NCBI GenBank assembly: GCA_905221605.1
Contig: CAJNDS010002171.1
Coordinates: 510,501-574,500 of the forward strand
Length of the DNA: 64,000 nucleotides
From: Symbiodinium natans
Taxonomy: Eukaryota > Sar > Dinophyceae > Suessiales > Symbiodiniaceae
Direction of reading: 5' to 3'
Part shown: in pieces, positions 9,305 through 19,925 of the stretch
How the letters are laid out: each line of letters starts with the position of its first letter
Numbering within the stretch: the stretch's first letter is position 1
Notes under the pieces: generated by a model
What the model was told of the DNA's origin: nothing
Databases searched by the model: none
Seen by the model: the letters and a program-made list of their open reading frames with translations, nothing else
Translations under genes and position numbers: made by a program

Positions 9305-12300
9305 CCCGGAGCCTTGCACGTGTAGCGAACTGTGCCGTATGCAACGAAGAGCATGTTGTCACACTTGGGTCCAGGAGAGAACAAGATCTCCTGGCGTGCA
9401 GGGCAGTTTCGGCATTTTCCAAAGTAGCGTTGAGGGTTTAGGGTTTAGGGCTTAGGGCTTAGGGCTTAGGGTTTAGGGTTTAGGGTTTAGGGTTTAGGGT
9501 TTAGGGTTTAGGGTTTAGGGTTTAGGGTTTAGGGTTTAGGGTTTAGGGTTTAGGGTTTAGGGTTTAGGGTTTAGGGTTTAGGGTTTAGGGTTTAGGGTTT
9601 AGGGGCCCCAAAGAACCACCACATAATCCTTATGAGAGGAACCTCCCAGGAGGGGCACCGCCCACTCTCGGAAACCCTAAACCCTAAACTCTAAACCCCA
9701 AAGCCTAAACCCCAAACCCCAAACCCCAAACCCTAAACCCTAAACCCTACACTCTAAACCCTAAACCCTAAACCCTACCCTAAACCCTGAACCCTAAATC
9801 AAGAACCGAAGCACAGGCCCACCAACTTCAAGGCGCACATTCTCTGCCTGTGTAATAATATTGTTTTATAGCAATATAGAAATATCATAATGTAACACAT
9901 AAAGGATGTATGAATATGCCAATATAATAAGATTGATATATAGATAAAATATAATATAAGATTTTGATAATAAAAAAACAATGTCCTGGTTGGCCACGTT
10001 CCAATCAGTAAAGCCTTTGACGCATAAGTCCTCAGCGAGCTGGGCTGGGCTGCTGTCTCAGAAAGGTTGATTCTACACCTTGCTTTTCAGCTTTTTGAAC
10101 CCATGCCGGTTACGGGTTTGTGGAGTTTCCGGCCTTCAACTAGCTTATGACAAACCATCACACATGGCAATAGCAGCAACTAAACGTAGTCATATGAACA
10201 ACCATCATCCTAGCCATCATACTCCTATCCTTCATAGCAACCATATGAACACCAATGCCATGGGGTTCATGCCAGGCGGCATGCCGGAAGGCCGGAAAGC
10301 GCACACCCATCCCACGGAGGAAGATGTGGTTGTCCAGAATTGGCGCCATCCTCGGGCGTGGATTCGGAGCCTACACCCGCAACCTCAAAAAACCCTCAAA
10401 GCCGGGTTTAGGGTTTAGGGTTTAGGGTTTAGGGTTTAGGGTTTAGGGTTTAGGGTTTAGGGTTTAGGGTTTAGGGTTTAGGGTTTAGGGTTTAGGGTTT
10501 AGGGTTTAGGGTTTAGGGTTTAGGGTTTAGGGTTTAGGGTTTAAGGGCCCTAAACCCTGCACCAGGCCCTTAAGGGGTGAGATCATCCTGGAGAGGAAAC
10601 TGTCAGGTTTTCGGCAATCTCTGGCCCAACAACCATCTCACAACCATCCAGACTAGGGGCACTGGCAGGCTTGTGGGAACTAACGTTTAAGGCTTAGGGT
10701 TTGAGGTTTCACGGGCCCTTAGTTTGGGCAACCACCCAAACCAAAGGCCCTTGAAACCTCAAACCCAAAGCCCGAAACGTGAAACCCCTAAACCCTGGGG
10801 GCTCCTATGGTTATGGTCAAGGCCTAAGAAAAGCTTGAGGGTTGTGGGTCTAAGGCTCACGGTGGGGCTACTTGGGGTTTAGGGTTTAGGGTTATTTGGG
10901 TTTAGGGCTTGGGATTTACGGTTCAGGTTGTAGGGTTTAGGGTTTAAGGGTTTTTTAGGGTTTTGCGGGGTTTTTTTGGGGGTGGGGGTCTGCGCGCTTT
11001 TGGGTCTCTAATCTAGGCCAGGCAACGCCTCACGGCACAGCTCACTGAAGAGATGCTCTGGCAGCAAGGATGCCATGTCCTCCAAGGGGCGATGGAGGGC
11101 GTAGGGTTTAGGGTTTAGGGTTGAGGGTTTGGGGTTTAGGGTTTAGGGTTTCGGGTTTAGGGGGCCATTTGGGTATCTCCCACATAGGGGTACCCCGTTC
11201 ATACCCCAAAGAGAATACATTACCCTTAAAGAGAACCCCAAAAGGGTACCCCTATTTTCGGAACCCCCATCTCAAAATGCAAAAGAACAAACTTTGGCCT
11301 TCCTACTGTCACCATCCTCTCCACATCGCGTCCCAGTGAGGCCTTTAGGGTACCCTACGTTGATGGCTTCGTTTTCGAATGCGAAGCCCAAAAAAGAGGG
11401 ACCCCCCTGATGCACCCGACTTGTTCTTGGAAGGTAAGGGAGTGTCGACAAGCCAACCCTAACCCTAAACCCCTTCAAGTCCTGCTTTCGAGGCAGCTGG
11501 ATCGTCGAGCGGTTTCGCTTCAGGTACTCCTTCCTGGGCCAGGCTTGCTGGGCTTCGGGCTTTAGGGTTAGAACGGGTTTAGGGTTTAGGGGCTTTAGGG
11601 GCTTTAGGGGCTTTAGGGGCTCTAGGGGCTCTAGGGGCTCTAGGGGCTTTTTAGGGGCTTTGGCTGGGATGTTCCAGAGGGATTGTAGTACTCCCCCCTT
11701 TTTTAGAGTCCCTATAAAAAGGACTGTTAGCATAAGGGGAAACATCCCAACTTTTGGGCTTAAGAATCCGAGTGCCCTAAACCCTAAACCCTAAACCCTA
11801 AACCCTAAACCCTAAACCCTAAACCCTAAACCCTAAACCCTAAACCCTAAACCCTAAACTCCACCCTAAATCCTAGAGACCCCAGACCGAAGCTCAAGAC
11901 TTGCGGCGCCGCGTCCAGCCAGAACGGGAGTCTCTCGGTAAGCATTGGGGTTTGGGGTTTGGGGTTTAGGGTTTGGGGTTTAGGGTTTAGGGTTGAGGGT
12001 TGAGGGTTTAGGGTTTAGGGTTGAGGGTTGAGGGTTTAGGGCCCTCGGATTCTTAAGCCCTCCCTAAAGCCTGTAGGGTTTTGGGTTGAGGGTTTCGTAG
12101 GCCCGCGGGCAACTTTTTGCGGGCATTGCGGGGCTTTGGGGACGCTTAGGGCTTTTAGAGCTAGGGTTGCCAGGTTGTGACTTAGGTGGCCCGGGAGCCC
12201 AGTACCCCAGCACCCTTGAAAACTGAAGGGATTCTGAGCATTGATCAACCCCAAAACTCTAAACCCTATATACACCCTAAACCCTAAACCCTAAACCCTA

Positions 12301-12412
12301 AACCCCAAACCCCAAAACCTAAACCAACCTGAGACGACCGCAGTTCTTCCCCGAGGGGCAGCTGCAGCTCGAGATCCCAGCGAACCGGGAAAACGGTCAA
12401 GAAGTCGAAGAC
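9305..12412 (-). CDS. Channel exons 13-17: C-linker and CNBD-like start
   Basis: After S6 the exons read VFDFLTVFPVRWDLEL (12412-12350), MASLLPEHLFSELCRE (11079-11024), MAPILDNHIFLRGMG plus RFPAFRH (10350-10281), LCVKGFTDWNVANQ (10039-9986) and EILFSPGPKCDNMLF plus VAYGTVRYTCKA (9390-9305). This order matches CNG/KCNH-type channels: post-S6 linker, 'LP..L..ELC' helix, then the first strands of the nucleotide-binding fold. The last junction joins AACCAG|GACATT to GCCAG|GAGATC, a GA-AG intron of 595 bp with a CCAGGA duplication and a large ITS block. An extra exon between 12.35 and 11.08 kb is possible because the linker is shorter than usual. Confidence 0.7.
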
Positions 12413-12677
12413 CTGCATAGGGTTTAGGGTTTCGGATTTAGGGTTTAGGGTTTAGGGTTTAGAGTTACGTTAGGGATATGGACTTAGGGTTAAGGGTCCG
12501 GAGCATTGGTGAACCCTAGCCTTGCGGAAGCAGGCTCCAAAACTCGAGGGCGTACGGAAAACCAGCAAGTCCGGCTGCTGATGGGTAGCATTCGTCGCTG
12601 TCGCAGTCGCAGTCGGAGTCGTAACCATTAAGAGTAGCAATCTGAACAATAGTTTCGTGGTGGTAGTGGTAGTAGTG

Positions 12678-12713
<36 letters not shown>

Positions 12714-13541
12714 GCAGTAGTAGTAGAAGTAGTAGTACCAGTAGCAGCAGTAGTAGCAGTAGTAGCACTCGTCGCAGTAGTAGCAGTAGTAGCGGTTTAG
12801 GGCTGTTTTCGGGTTTCAGCGCTCAGGGTTTCTGGGTATGGCCCAGCCTGATGTTCCGACTCGCGCTGGAGGCGGCGGACACGCCGGACGTCGGAGATGT
12901 CGTTGGTAATGATGGACGTGAAGATGGACCCGAACCTTGCAGCGAAGTTCACTACAGTAGGCCCCTCCCATTCCTGGTCCTGAGCCCAGATCACCCTAGA
13001 ACGCATGGGTTGAGGGTTTAGGGTTTAGGGTTTAGGGTGCAGGGTTTAGGGTTTAGGGTTTAGGGTTTAGGGTTTAGGGTTTAGGGTTTCGGATTAGGGT
13101 TTCGGAGGTCTTAGGGAGCTTTGGGGTCTGGTAGTTGGGGTGTTGGAGGGCTTTAGACATGACGCCAGTGCTTCAGGCGTCACTCCGCCTCTTTCACAAG
13201 GACCTGCAGTGTGTGCCCAAGCCTCCAAGCGGAAGCCCCAAACTCCAAACTCTGCACCCTAAACCCTACCTTTATCCTACAAAAAACCCCCAAACTCTGC
13301 ACCCTAAACCCTGCCTTGATCCTACAAAGGATCCTCGCGAACCCAATAACGCAGAGAAGTATGAATAAACCCTAAACCCTAAACCCTAAACCCTAAACCC
13401 TAAACCCTAAACACGGCCTGCCTTGAGGACAAAAACCGGGATCCCAGCGAACAAAGAAGCCACTCGGGTTTACGGCTTCCGTAATCTTGTAACATTTATG
13501 TCCCGTGTTAGGAATGATAACAAGAATAGAAATAATGGAAA

Positions 13542-13595
<54 letters not shown>

Positions 13596-13607
13596 CAGCA
13601 GCAGCAG

Positions 13608-13682
<75 letters not shown>

Positions 13683-16600
13683 GAGTACTAGTAGTAGTAG
13701 TAGTGGTGGTAGTAGTAGTAGTAGTAGTGGTTGTACTAGGAGTAGGAGGAGGAGGAGTGCAAGTAGTCGTCGTCGTCGTAGGTAGTCTTGACAAAAATTA
13801 TAAATGACAGCCCATTCTGAGGCCGGCGCAGGAGAGACAGGGCGGTACCCACAAGGGCCAGGGCACGCTCCTTTGCTTCCAGGCGACGATTTTCGTATCA
13901 TGTTATCACAATATTTCATTGCTACATTATGATATCAGTATATTTTCACAGTATGACATTTTTACATTTTCTTCATTATGACATTATGACATCATGACAT
14001 TATGACACTATGACATTTTGACGTTATGACAATACGACACTATGACACTATGACATTATTGTAATATTACGCTATTGTATCTCTAGGACACCGATCCTTA
14101 AATCCCAAGCACATCTTGAGCCCCGAACCAACAAAGGGCGCAAACGGGAGACAGGATGAGCTCGAAGGCCCCCCAAAAACCTCCCTAAACCCTAAACCCT
14201 GAACCCTAAACCCTAAACCCTACTCATGACTAGGCAGGCCTTTACGGACAGGGCGTGGGAATTGGTTTAGGTTGGCAGATGTTGGCATCTAGCCCTGCAA
14301 ACCCTCTCAAAAATGTTCCTCAAGATCATCTTAAGCCCATTAAGAGAAACCCTAAACCCAAAACCCTAAACCCTAAACCCTGAACACCTACCTACACTCT
14401 CACCCTTCAGCCCCAAAGATCCCAGTAAGAGCCTACCTGGCGGGGAGCCCATGTGGCCCATGAGTGGAAGACCTCGAGACCCCTAAACTCCTGAAGCGCC
14501 CTTGGGATCATCTACTACCCCCACCCTAACTACCAACCCGAAAGAAGGGCAGGCCGGGACCGGAGGCGTGGTAGAGGATCCCACACCCAGAACCCAAAAC
14601 CGTGTAGCGCTTGGAGCCGAAGACTTAGAAGATTCTGTCCGAGCTGCTGACTGCAGGCTCAGCATCATGTTCTCCGAGGTCCGTGAAGGGGGGATGCGGG
14701 AGAGCGCCCACTCCACTGTCATCATATACTGGGCCTGCGTTGAGGATTTGGGATTTAGAGGTTGAGGAATGTAGAGATTTGCGGGTGAGAGGCTTGGGTC
14801 TTCCGCCTTCCGCCTTCCGCACCCAACAGAGAAGCAGCTGCACAGGGCTTTGCATCGAGGTTCATGGGTAGGCGGCTTATTTACTGCAGTGATTATTGGG
14901 GGTTATAAGTACCCCTGAACCTCCAAGTATGGCTTTGGGGTTTGGGTTTAGAGTTTAGGGATTTAGGGATTGAGGGTTGATGGTTTAGGGTTCAGGGTTT
15001 AGGGTATAGACTTTAGGGTTTAGGGTGCCTCCAACGACAGGTCCGTCATTCCGGCTTGCTGTACCCAGCCCCCGCTGCAGTTGCCCACGAAGAACCAGAG
15101 GCAGGTGAGGATGTGCACAAAGTACGCAGACCTCTAGCTTTGGGTTCGGGGTTGGGTTCTTAGAGTTTGGGGTTTAGGGTTTAGGGTTTAGGGTTTAGAG
15201 GGTAGGGTGTAGGGCTGGGAGGGCACATATCAAAGTTCACTCGGGGCTTCGTGCTCAAGTGTGGCTGACACGACCAGCGTGTTGCAAGAGCCGCTGAGGA
15301 TGGTTTGGTGCCGGTGCTGGCATCAAACTGCCCTAAACCCTAAACCCGAAACCCGAAACCCTAAACCCTAAACCCTACACTCGCAAACTACAAGGAGGCC
15401 GTCAACCCCAAAGGATCGCTACTCTTCGGCTGCACTGCAAAAGCGGCATCCTTCCCGCCCCTAAACCATACAAGGGATCGGGAACCTCAACACCAGAACA
15501 CCCTAAACCCTAAACCCTTAACCCTTCAACCCTTAACCCTAAACCTTAACCCTAAACCCTAAACCCTAAACTCCAAGAGTGGCATCATTCCCGCAATGAG
15601 GATGTTGAAGAGCGCTCGCATCTCCCGGCTGGTTTTCGCCGAGTAGAGGTGCAAAAACCTCCGGAAGGGGGGAGCTTCCAAGGGCTTGAGAGGCTTAGGA
15701 AAGGTTTAGGGTTTAGGGGTTTAGGGTTTAGGGTTTAGGGGTTGAGGGTTTAGGGTTTCGGGTTTCGGGTTTAGGGTTTAGGGTTTAGGGTTTAGGGTTT
15801 AGGGTTCAGGGTTTACACTCTTCCCAGATATTTCCAGATTCCCAGGTCTCTCAGATGCCTCGCAAGACCCGCCATGTTGTAGAGCCTGGGAAGCTGCAGC
15901 AAGCGGAGAAGCTGCGCGCCTCCCAGACGGCACCATGTGGGAGTTTACGAAAGTGGGGGGGGTGCCCCTTCTAGAAGCCCCAAAATACCACATTGTCATT
16001 TTAAAGGAACCCCCCAAAAGTGTACCCCTTTTTTCGGAAACCCCCATATCAGCTGGAATGGAGATGGGCCTTTAGGGTTTAGAGTTTCGGGTTCAGGGTT
16101 TGGGGTTTAAGGTCTGGGGTTTAGGGTTCAGGGCTTAGGGTTTAGGGTTAAAGGTTTCGGGTTTCGGGTTTAGGGTTTAAGGTTTAGGGTTTCGGGTTTA
16201 GGACGGTCAGCTTCTTCCAGCTGCGGCACTGCGCAGCAATGCAGAGTCTGCACCGCTGATGATGTCGAAGGCGAAAGTGGCAACAAGGATAACCTAGAAA
16301 GGAGAACATGGTTTAGGGTTTAGGGTTTAGGGTTTAGGGTTTAGGGTTTAGGGTGTAGGGCCTTAGGGTTTAGAATCTCGGCATCCCTTGAGTCAACCTT
16401 GTACCCCCACACACCCCCCAAACGAGTTTCCACTGCTGTTTTAAGTTGTAAAGGGTGCCCCGAAGAGTGAGTTGGCTGTTTCAGGGGTATTCAGGGCCGA
16501 ATCTGCCCTTAATTCAGGAACATACCTTAATTTATCAGGGGTCCCTAATATGATTTAAGGTATAGTTTTGTTAGAGGTGTTGGGCTCTTTGGGGTTTCAT

Positions 16601-18792
16601 GAGCGCTCAGTGTACTATGCTGGGTAAGTTTGGACAGCCAAGCGCTCAAAGCTTCTGAGGGTAGTTTCACTGGCACTGAATATGGTCCCTTACCTCCTGC
16701 AAAGGGTTCTAATGTTGTATAGAAAGGGGTACCCTTTTCAGGGCCCATACTAAGGGTTTCAGGGTTCAGTGGCTTCGCGTGTTTCAGGGTTGAGGGGGTT
16801 TAGGGGCTTCAGAGCTTCAAGGGTCCAGAGCTTCAGGGGACTTTGGAAATCCCCTCACTTCTGTCAGAAGGAATCAAGGGTTTGTCCTTTGTAATCAGGC
16901 ACCCCAATGTCAATCAAGGAACCGCAGGGTTGGGTTGAGGGTTGCGACATCAACTACCATCCAGGCGGTCTCAGGTTTGGGGTTTAGGGGCTTAAGGGTT
17001 TAGGGCTTTGGGGGTTTCAGGGGTTTTGGGGTTTGGGTTACTTTGTTTCTGTGTTTACGGCTTGAATGTCTGGAGATCTGATGGTCTCCCTTCTTCGGCG
17101 GAAGAGGATCTTAGGCAGGGAGCTTTCTCAGGGGCCGACCTTTCGTGTTTTGGAATTTTGGTTTCGGATTTAGGGTCTAGGGTTCCTTAGGGTTCAGGGT
17201 TTAAAGATTTACGGGTTAGGGGCTTAGGGTGTCAGAGCTTGATCTTACAAAAAATGCACTCAGGGTGTGGGGTTTGGGCTCTGCGGTTGCCGGGTCACCC
17301 CAAACCCACAAGACCACACCTCCAAAAGCCCCACCCTCACCCCTAAACCCTGAAACCCTGAACCCCAAACCCTAAACCCTAAACCCCAAACCCCAAACCC
17401 TAAACCCCAAACCCTAAACCCTAAACACCCAAAAAGGGCCTCGAGAATGCCGAAGCCCAGGAGGCGGAGCCAGGTGTCCTTGGCTGACTGCCGAGCCCCT
17501 CCTAAAAGGATCTAAAAGGCTCCTTCTTGTAGCTGCTCCCCTAAACCCTAAACCCTAAACCCTAAACCCTAAACCCTAAGAGCCAGCCAGAAGAAAGCCA
17601 GGTGTCGGCCGTCGCCCAAGCAACTGCGGCCGAGACAGGCAAGCTCAAGAGCCTCGGGCTTCTGTGGTGGGCTTTTAGGGTTTAGGGTTTAGGGTTTGGG
17701 GTTTAGGGTTTAGGGTTTAGGGTTTCAGGTTTGAGGTTTCGGGTTTAGGGCTTACGGTGCTGAACCCTGTGCATCGGGTTGAATGCTCAGGCTGTTAAAG
17801 TTGAGGGCTTTCAGGTGTAGGAGGCAGGGTCTTGAGCTTCGCTGGGTTTTGCATGGAAACCCTATATAAACCCCTGATACCCTTTCCTGGGGTGCACTGA
17901 GGTGCGAAGTTCCGTGAGCCCTGAAGCAAAGATAAGGCTTCAGGTGTCCAGGTTCAGGGTTCTCACTTCAAACTTTGAAGGCTCGCAGTCTTGTGACAGA
18001 TCCCTGCCCCCGGGTCGGAGGCTCTTGGCCTCTGGGTGTCTAGGACCAGGGAAGACAGAATCCGGGCACCGTCAACTCGTGCAGCCGAAGTGGCTCAAAG
18101 CCCAGCTTCACGAAGTCCATGTTTCCAACATACCGGGACTGAAATGCGATCAGCGGCCACTGCACAAGCTCCAGAAGGATCAGGAACAGGAAGGTGCTTG
18201 CCCAAACCTGCTTGACAGCCGTGCACCTCCTTCTCTGGGCGATCGGGATGATCGGCGACGAGATGGCCATGTGAGAATTCGCGGTTATGGCCATGGATGC
18301 ACGGCGCGTGAACCTGCTCACGTGAGCGTCACCCATGTGGTCCCAGCACTCGTTGAGCTGAAAGAGCTCCAAAGACTCCAGGGATGAGCCATCCAGCTCA
18401 TAGAGCTCATCTACGATGTTCACAGAGCGCAGAGACTTCTTGCTGGGATGCTCTGCCTTCTGGCTGTGGTTGCTGCTGCGGTTGCTGTGGCGGCTGTTCT
18501 CCTTCTGGCACAGCGCCTCCTCAGAAAGGAGGGGCGGAGGTTCAGTCGGAGAAGTCGGTGAAAGGGGATATCGCTGCTTCATGGTGTCTCCCGTAGAGAG
18601 AGCGGCACTGGCCATCGGCAGGGACTGGGTTAGGGCATCGGTGGAGGTGTTCCGCAGCAACATGTTCTCGGATGTGGTGGTTCTCTCAGACTCCATGAGC
18701 AGCTTCACGAGAAGCTTCTCAATTTCCCCCAGGACTCCTCGCAGCATCTCCTCCCGTGTTTCTGCCATAGCGCACTTGGGGCGTTTTTGCAC
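9305..18792 (-). CDS. Voltage-gated/CNBD-type ion channel, 17 exons, partial
   Basis: Seventeen exons on the minus strand join in frame: 18792-18086, 17652-17607, 17478-17440, 17109-17071, 16969-16946, 16293-16212, 15919-15886, 15658-15584, 15131-15029, 14734-14659, 13875-13830, 12935-12848, 12412-12350, 11079-11024, 10350-10281, 10039-9986 and 9390-9305 (1688 nt so far). The product has a long cytosolic N-terminus, six membrane segments with a pore loop between S5 and S6, a helical linker, and the first strands of a cyclic-nucleotide-binding-like fold. The boundaries were placed by requiring AG acceptors, GC or GA donors, kept frame and channel-like sequence. Exons 3-5 and the 3' end of exon 13 are the least certain. 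The C-terminal end of the fold should lie below 9.3 kb. Most introns carry telomeric repeats. Long gene models on the plus strand of this span are antisense shadows. Confidence 0.75.
9391..9985 (-). repeat. ITS-bearing intron 16 of the channel gene
   Basis: A GA-AG intron of 595 bp. On the plus strand it holds TTTAGGG repeats at 9433-9602, CCCTAAA repeats at 9675-9800 and an AT-rich 130-bp segment at 9855-9982. CCAGGA occurs at both edges. Confidence 0.7.
10403..10545. repeat. TTTAGGG array in channel intron 14
   Basis: About twenty nearly perfect heptamers, inside the GC-AG intron 10,351-11,023 between the exons ending GAGGCGTT and starting GATGGCG. Confidence 0.85.
11664..11750. mobile_element. 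MITE family 2 copy
   Basis: TGGGATGTTCC at the left and GGGGAAACATCCCAA at the right form the terminal inverted repeat, 87 bp in all. The interior shares 'gactgtta' and 'ataagggga' with the copy at 23,397. It sits directly beside a CCCTAAA array, in a channel intron. Confidence 0.65.
11773..12320. repeat. ITS arrays of both orientations in channel intron 13
   Basis: CCCTAAA repeats at 11,773-11,870 and 12,270-12,320 flank TTTAGGG-rich repeats at 11,945-12,040. All lie in the 1.27-kb stretch between exon 13 and exon 14. Confidence 0.8.
12656..12795. repeat. AGT/GGT trinucleotide microsatellite
   Basis: Imperfect AGT, GGT and AGC triplets over 140 bp, inside the 435-bp channel intron 12,413-12,847. 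The apparent poly-amino-acid frames here have no support as genes. Confidence 0.85.
12848..15919 (-). CDS. Channel exons 7-12: S4, S5, pore, S6
   Basis: Exons 15919-15886, 15658-15584, 15131-15029, 14734-14659, 13875-13830 and 12935-12848 join without a frame break. They give QLLRLLQLPRFLHLY (S4 and linker, only three Arg in the core), ALFNILIAGMM plus AYFVHILTCLWFFVGN (S5), EWALSRIPPSRTSENM (pore loop), then ERALALVGTALSLL plus FGSIFTSIITNDISDVRR (S6 and post-S6 helix). All five introns between them are GC-AG, 227-894 bp long, and hold ITS blocks. That between exons 11 and 12 also holds a 250-bp AGT microsatellite. The pore loop lacks the TVGYG-type potassium filter, so ion selectivity cannot be predicted. 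Confidence 0.8.
13539..13790. repeat. AGT trinucleotide microsatellite, 250 bp
   Basis: More than seventy AGT triplets with short AGC and AGG interruptions, inside the 894-bp GC-AG intron 12,936-13,829 between the two halves of S6. All frames across it encode homopolymers and are artefacts. Confidence 0.9.
13920..14075. repeat. ATTATGACA short tandem repeat
   Basis: Degenerate copies of a 7-10 bp unit, TATGACA, over about 150 bp, AT-rich, within channel intron 13,876-14,658. Nothing coding is seen. Confidence 0.7.
14735..15028 (-). repeat. ITS-bearing intron with half a MITE
   Basis: A GC-AG intron of 294 bp between S5 and the pore loop. Donor TTGGAG|GCACCC, acceptor ACGCAG|GCCCAG, sharing AGGC. 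It holds TTTAGGG-like repeats (14,935-15,027 on the plus strand) and, at 14,888-14,929, the right end of the MITE family found at 5213. Confidence 0.8.
15132..15583 (-). repeat. ITS-bearing intron inside S5
   Basis: A 452-bp GC-AG intron, ATGAT|GCCACTC to TAGAG|GTCTGCG. Four ITS blocks in both orientations lie inside. Three open stretches between them look coding but are skipped by the in-frame join AGMM-SAYFVH. Confidence 0.8.
15659..16211 (-). repeat. Two ITS-bearing introns around exon 7
   Basis: Introns 15,659-15,885 and 15,920-16,211 flank the 34-nt exon 7. Both are GC-AG and carry TTTAGGG repeats (15,702-15,815 and 16,066-16,203). The second also has a repeat at 15,955-16,050 ('gaaccccccaaaag', 'tttttcgga') that recurs at 11,160-11,270. 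Confidence 0.75.
16212..17652 (-). CDS. Channel exons 2-6: S2 and S3
   Basis: Exon 2 (17652-17607) and exon 3 (17478-17440) give VAWATADTWLRLLGFGILE, the S2 region with the W-x-x-D spacing common in these channels. They are separated by a 127-bp intron that carries CCCTAAA repeats (plus strand) and is bracketed by an 11-bp duplication, GACACCTGGCT. Exon 4 (17109-17071, ILFRRRRETI) and exon 5 (16969-16946, TAWMVVDV) are plausible but short, and their edges are only approximate. Exon 6 (16293-16212) continues as VILVATFAFDIISG (S3) and AAAGRS, ending at a GC donor. Confidence 0.6.
17479..17605 (-). repeat. 127-bp ITS intron with 11-bp edge duplication
   Basis: A GA-AG intron containing about six CCCTAAA repeats (plus-strand orientation, so TTTAGGG in the transcript). 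The eleven bases GACACCTGGCT begin the intron and also begin the next exon. Removing it restores WATA-DTWLRL in frame. Confidence 0.8.
18086..18792 (-). CDS. Channel exon 1: cytosolic N-terminus and S1
   Basis: The first exon starts at ATG 18,792 or, equally well, at ATG 18,768 (MAETREEMLRG). It encodes about 195 hydrophilic residues rich in Ser/Thr, with an early helix (GEIEKLLVKLLMESE), an NSRHSNRSSNHS tract and a basophilic kinase-like site RRAS. Then comes a membrane segment, ASTFLFLILLELVQWPL, taken as S1. The donor is CCACTTCG|GCTGCACG, with GC as the first intron bases. It joins exon 2 at CCCGAG|GCTCTTG, giving FEPLRLLSLPVSAAVAWATA. An AT-rich stretch (18,862-18,890) lies upstream; no promoter motif is recognisable, as is usual for dinoflagellates. 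Confidence 0.8.
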
Positions 18793-19040
18793 CTACAAGG
18801 CTCCTTTTTTCGAAGCGAGGCCGCGCCCGGCCAACAGAAGGCTGGTCCGACTCTGGGAGGTCGTATATAATATAATATATAATATATACCCAAATGATGC
18901 AAATCCATTAAGGATGATAAATATTGACTGATATTGGTATAACTTGTCAGATATAAAAAAGCTGTGGGCCAAGCCGGGCCAAGCAGCGACGGCGCACTTG
19001 AAAGCAGAAGGAATAGGCCAACGCGGGCTTCTCCCCTAGC

Positions 19041-19142
19041 TACTTGGAGGTTCATGCTACCACTAACCAATTAGAACTGTACTTATGACCCTACTTATAA
19101 TACCCCTAAAGGGCCTTTTCGGGGTTGTCCCAATTATAAGTA
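19041..19142. mobile_element. Single-end relative of the 5213 MITE
   Basis: The left end TACTTGGAGGTTCA is exact and the interior has TTATAAGTA, but no right terminus is present. It lies in the spacer between the channel and PPR genes. The rest of 19.15-19.9 kb is AT-rich and shows nothing I can name. Confidence 0.5.
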
Positions 19143-19925
19143 GAGAGACAGCTTGAAGAGAGAAAGAGAAACGATGCTCCACGCCCACACTGCAGCGCGC
19201 CGTGACATGGGGCTGCTGCCTACGTTCAGGATTGTAGGTAGCATTTTTGGGTGGCAGTGGTCCTACACTCGAAAACCCTATAAGCTTTCCAGCACTTCCC
19301 AACCCCCCCAAAACCCCTAAGCATACCAACGAATTAAGACAACAAATACAATGTCCCCGTGAGCTCACTGAATCCATACGCTCACGGAATGAAGTGCTAA
19401 ACGCCTCGATATGCTACCTTCATTTCAAGGGCGTTTTGCTCGTTCACTCAGACCTTATATAAAACTGTGCGTCATTTTTCACTTCATTTCACTTCATTCC
19501 TTACGAATCAAGTTTACTTCGCTCTCTTTATAAATATGTTGAAATAAGGAAAACTCTCTACTCTTCAGCGAATCATATAAGGTTCTTAAGATACAACGGT
19601 TCTCAAGGTGTTTACGGGCCGCTACTATATTTTAGAGGCCCGTTCATAGTATTGCTGTTACATCTTGGGGGTTTTGGATGCGCTCTTTCTCCCTTGCAAC
19701 TGACTGGCTCACTTTAAAACACCTTGCGATTGCATTCTACAAGTTTTTTGGGGTTCCTACTCGCTGGGCTTTGCTTATACCCCCCACCCGCCTTTAACCC
19801 AAAAGCCCTCACGCAGCCATGCGCCTCTGGCACTGGCCGCCGGACACCCTGCACGCGCTGGGGCCACGGTTTAGAGGGAGAGTCGTGGGGGTCTGGAGTT
19901 TAGGGAGCTCGGGTTTAGGATGGTT

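Noticed and set aside
9800-9854. Exon AENVRLEVGGPVLRF after a GT-AG intron
   Set aside because: The alternative join to EILFSPGPKC has a 6-bp edge duplication and gives a proper nucleotide-binding-fold strand.
11272-11560. Plus-strand exons around 11.3-11.56 kb (reading VPYVDGFVFECEA with a GTAAGG donor)
   Set aside because: They looked convincing, but the channel gene runs through on the minus strand with exons on both sides, so I treat them as antisense or intronic chance frames.
12350-12412. Plus-strand exon FFPEGQLQLEIPAN
   Set aside because: It is exactly antisense to the minus-strand exon VFDFLTVFPVRW, which joins S6 in phase and matches the channel's post-S6 linker.
13393-13919. Poly-Thr, poly-Leu, poly-Ser and poly-Val frames
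   Set aside because: All come from an AGT microsatellite inside an intron that joins S6 in frame.
15240-15480. Minus-strand open stretches inside channel intron 15,132-15,583
   Set aside because: The in-frame join AGMM-SAYFVH skips them; they show that chance open frames are common between ITS blocks.
16545-16748. 67-codon minus-strand ORF
   Set aside because: It lies within the 652-bp intron before S3 and resembles dispersed repeat sequence.
3958-18000. A true chromosome end
   Set aside because: Arrays flip orientation many times, are interrupted by unique exons, and genes continue on both sides.
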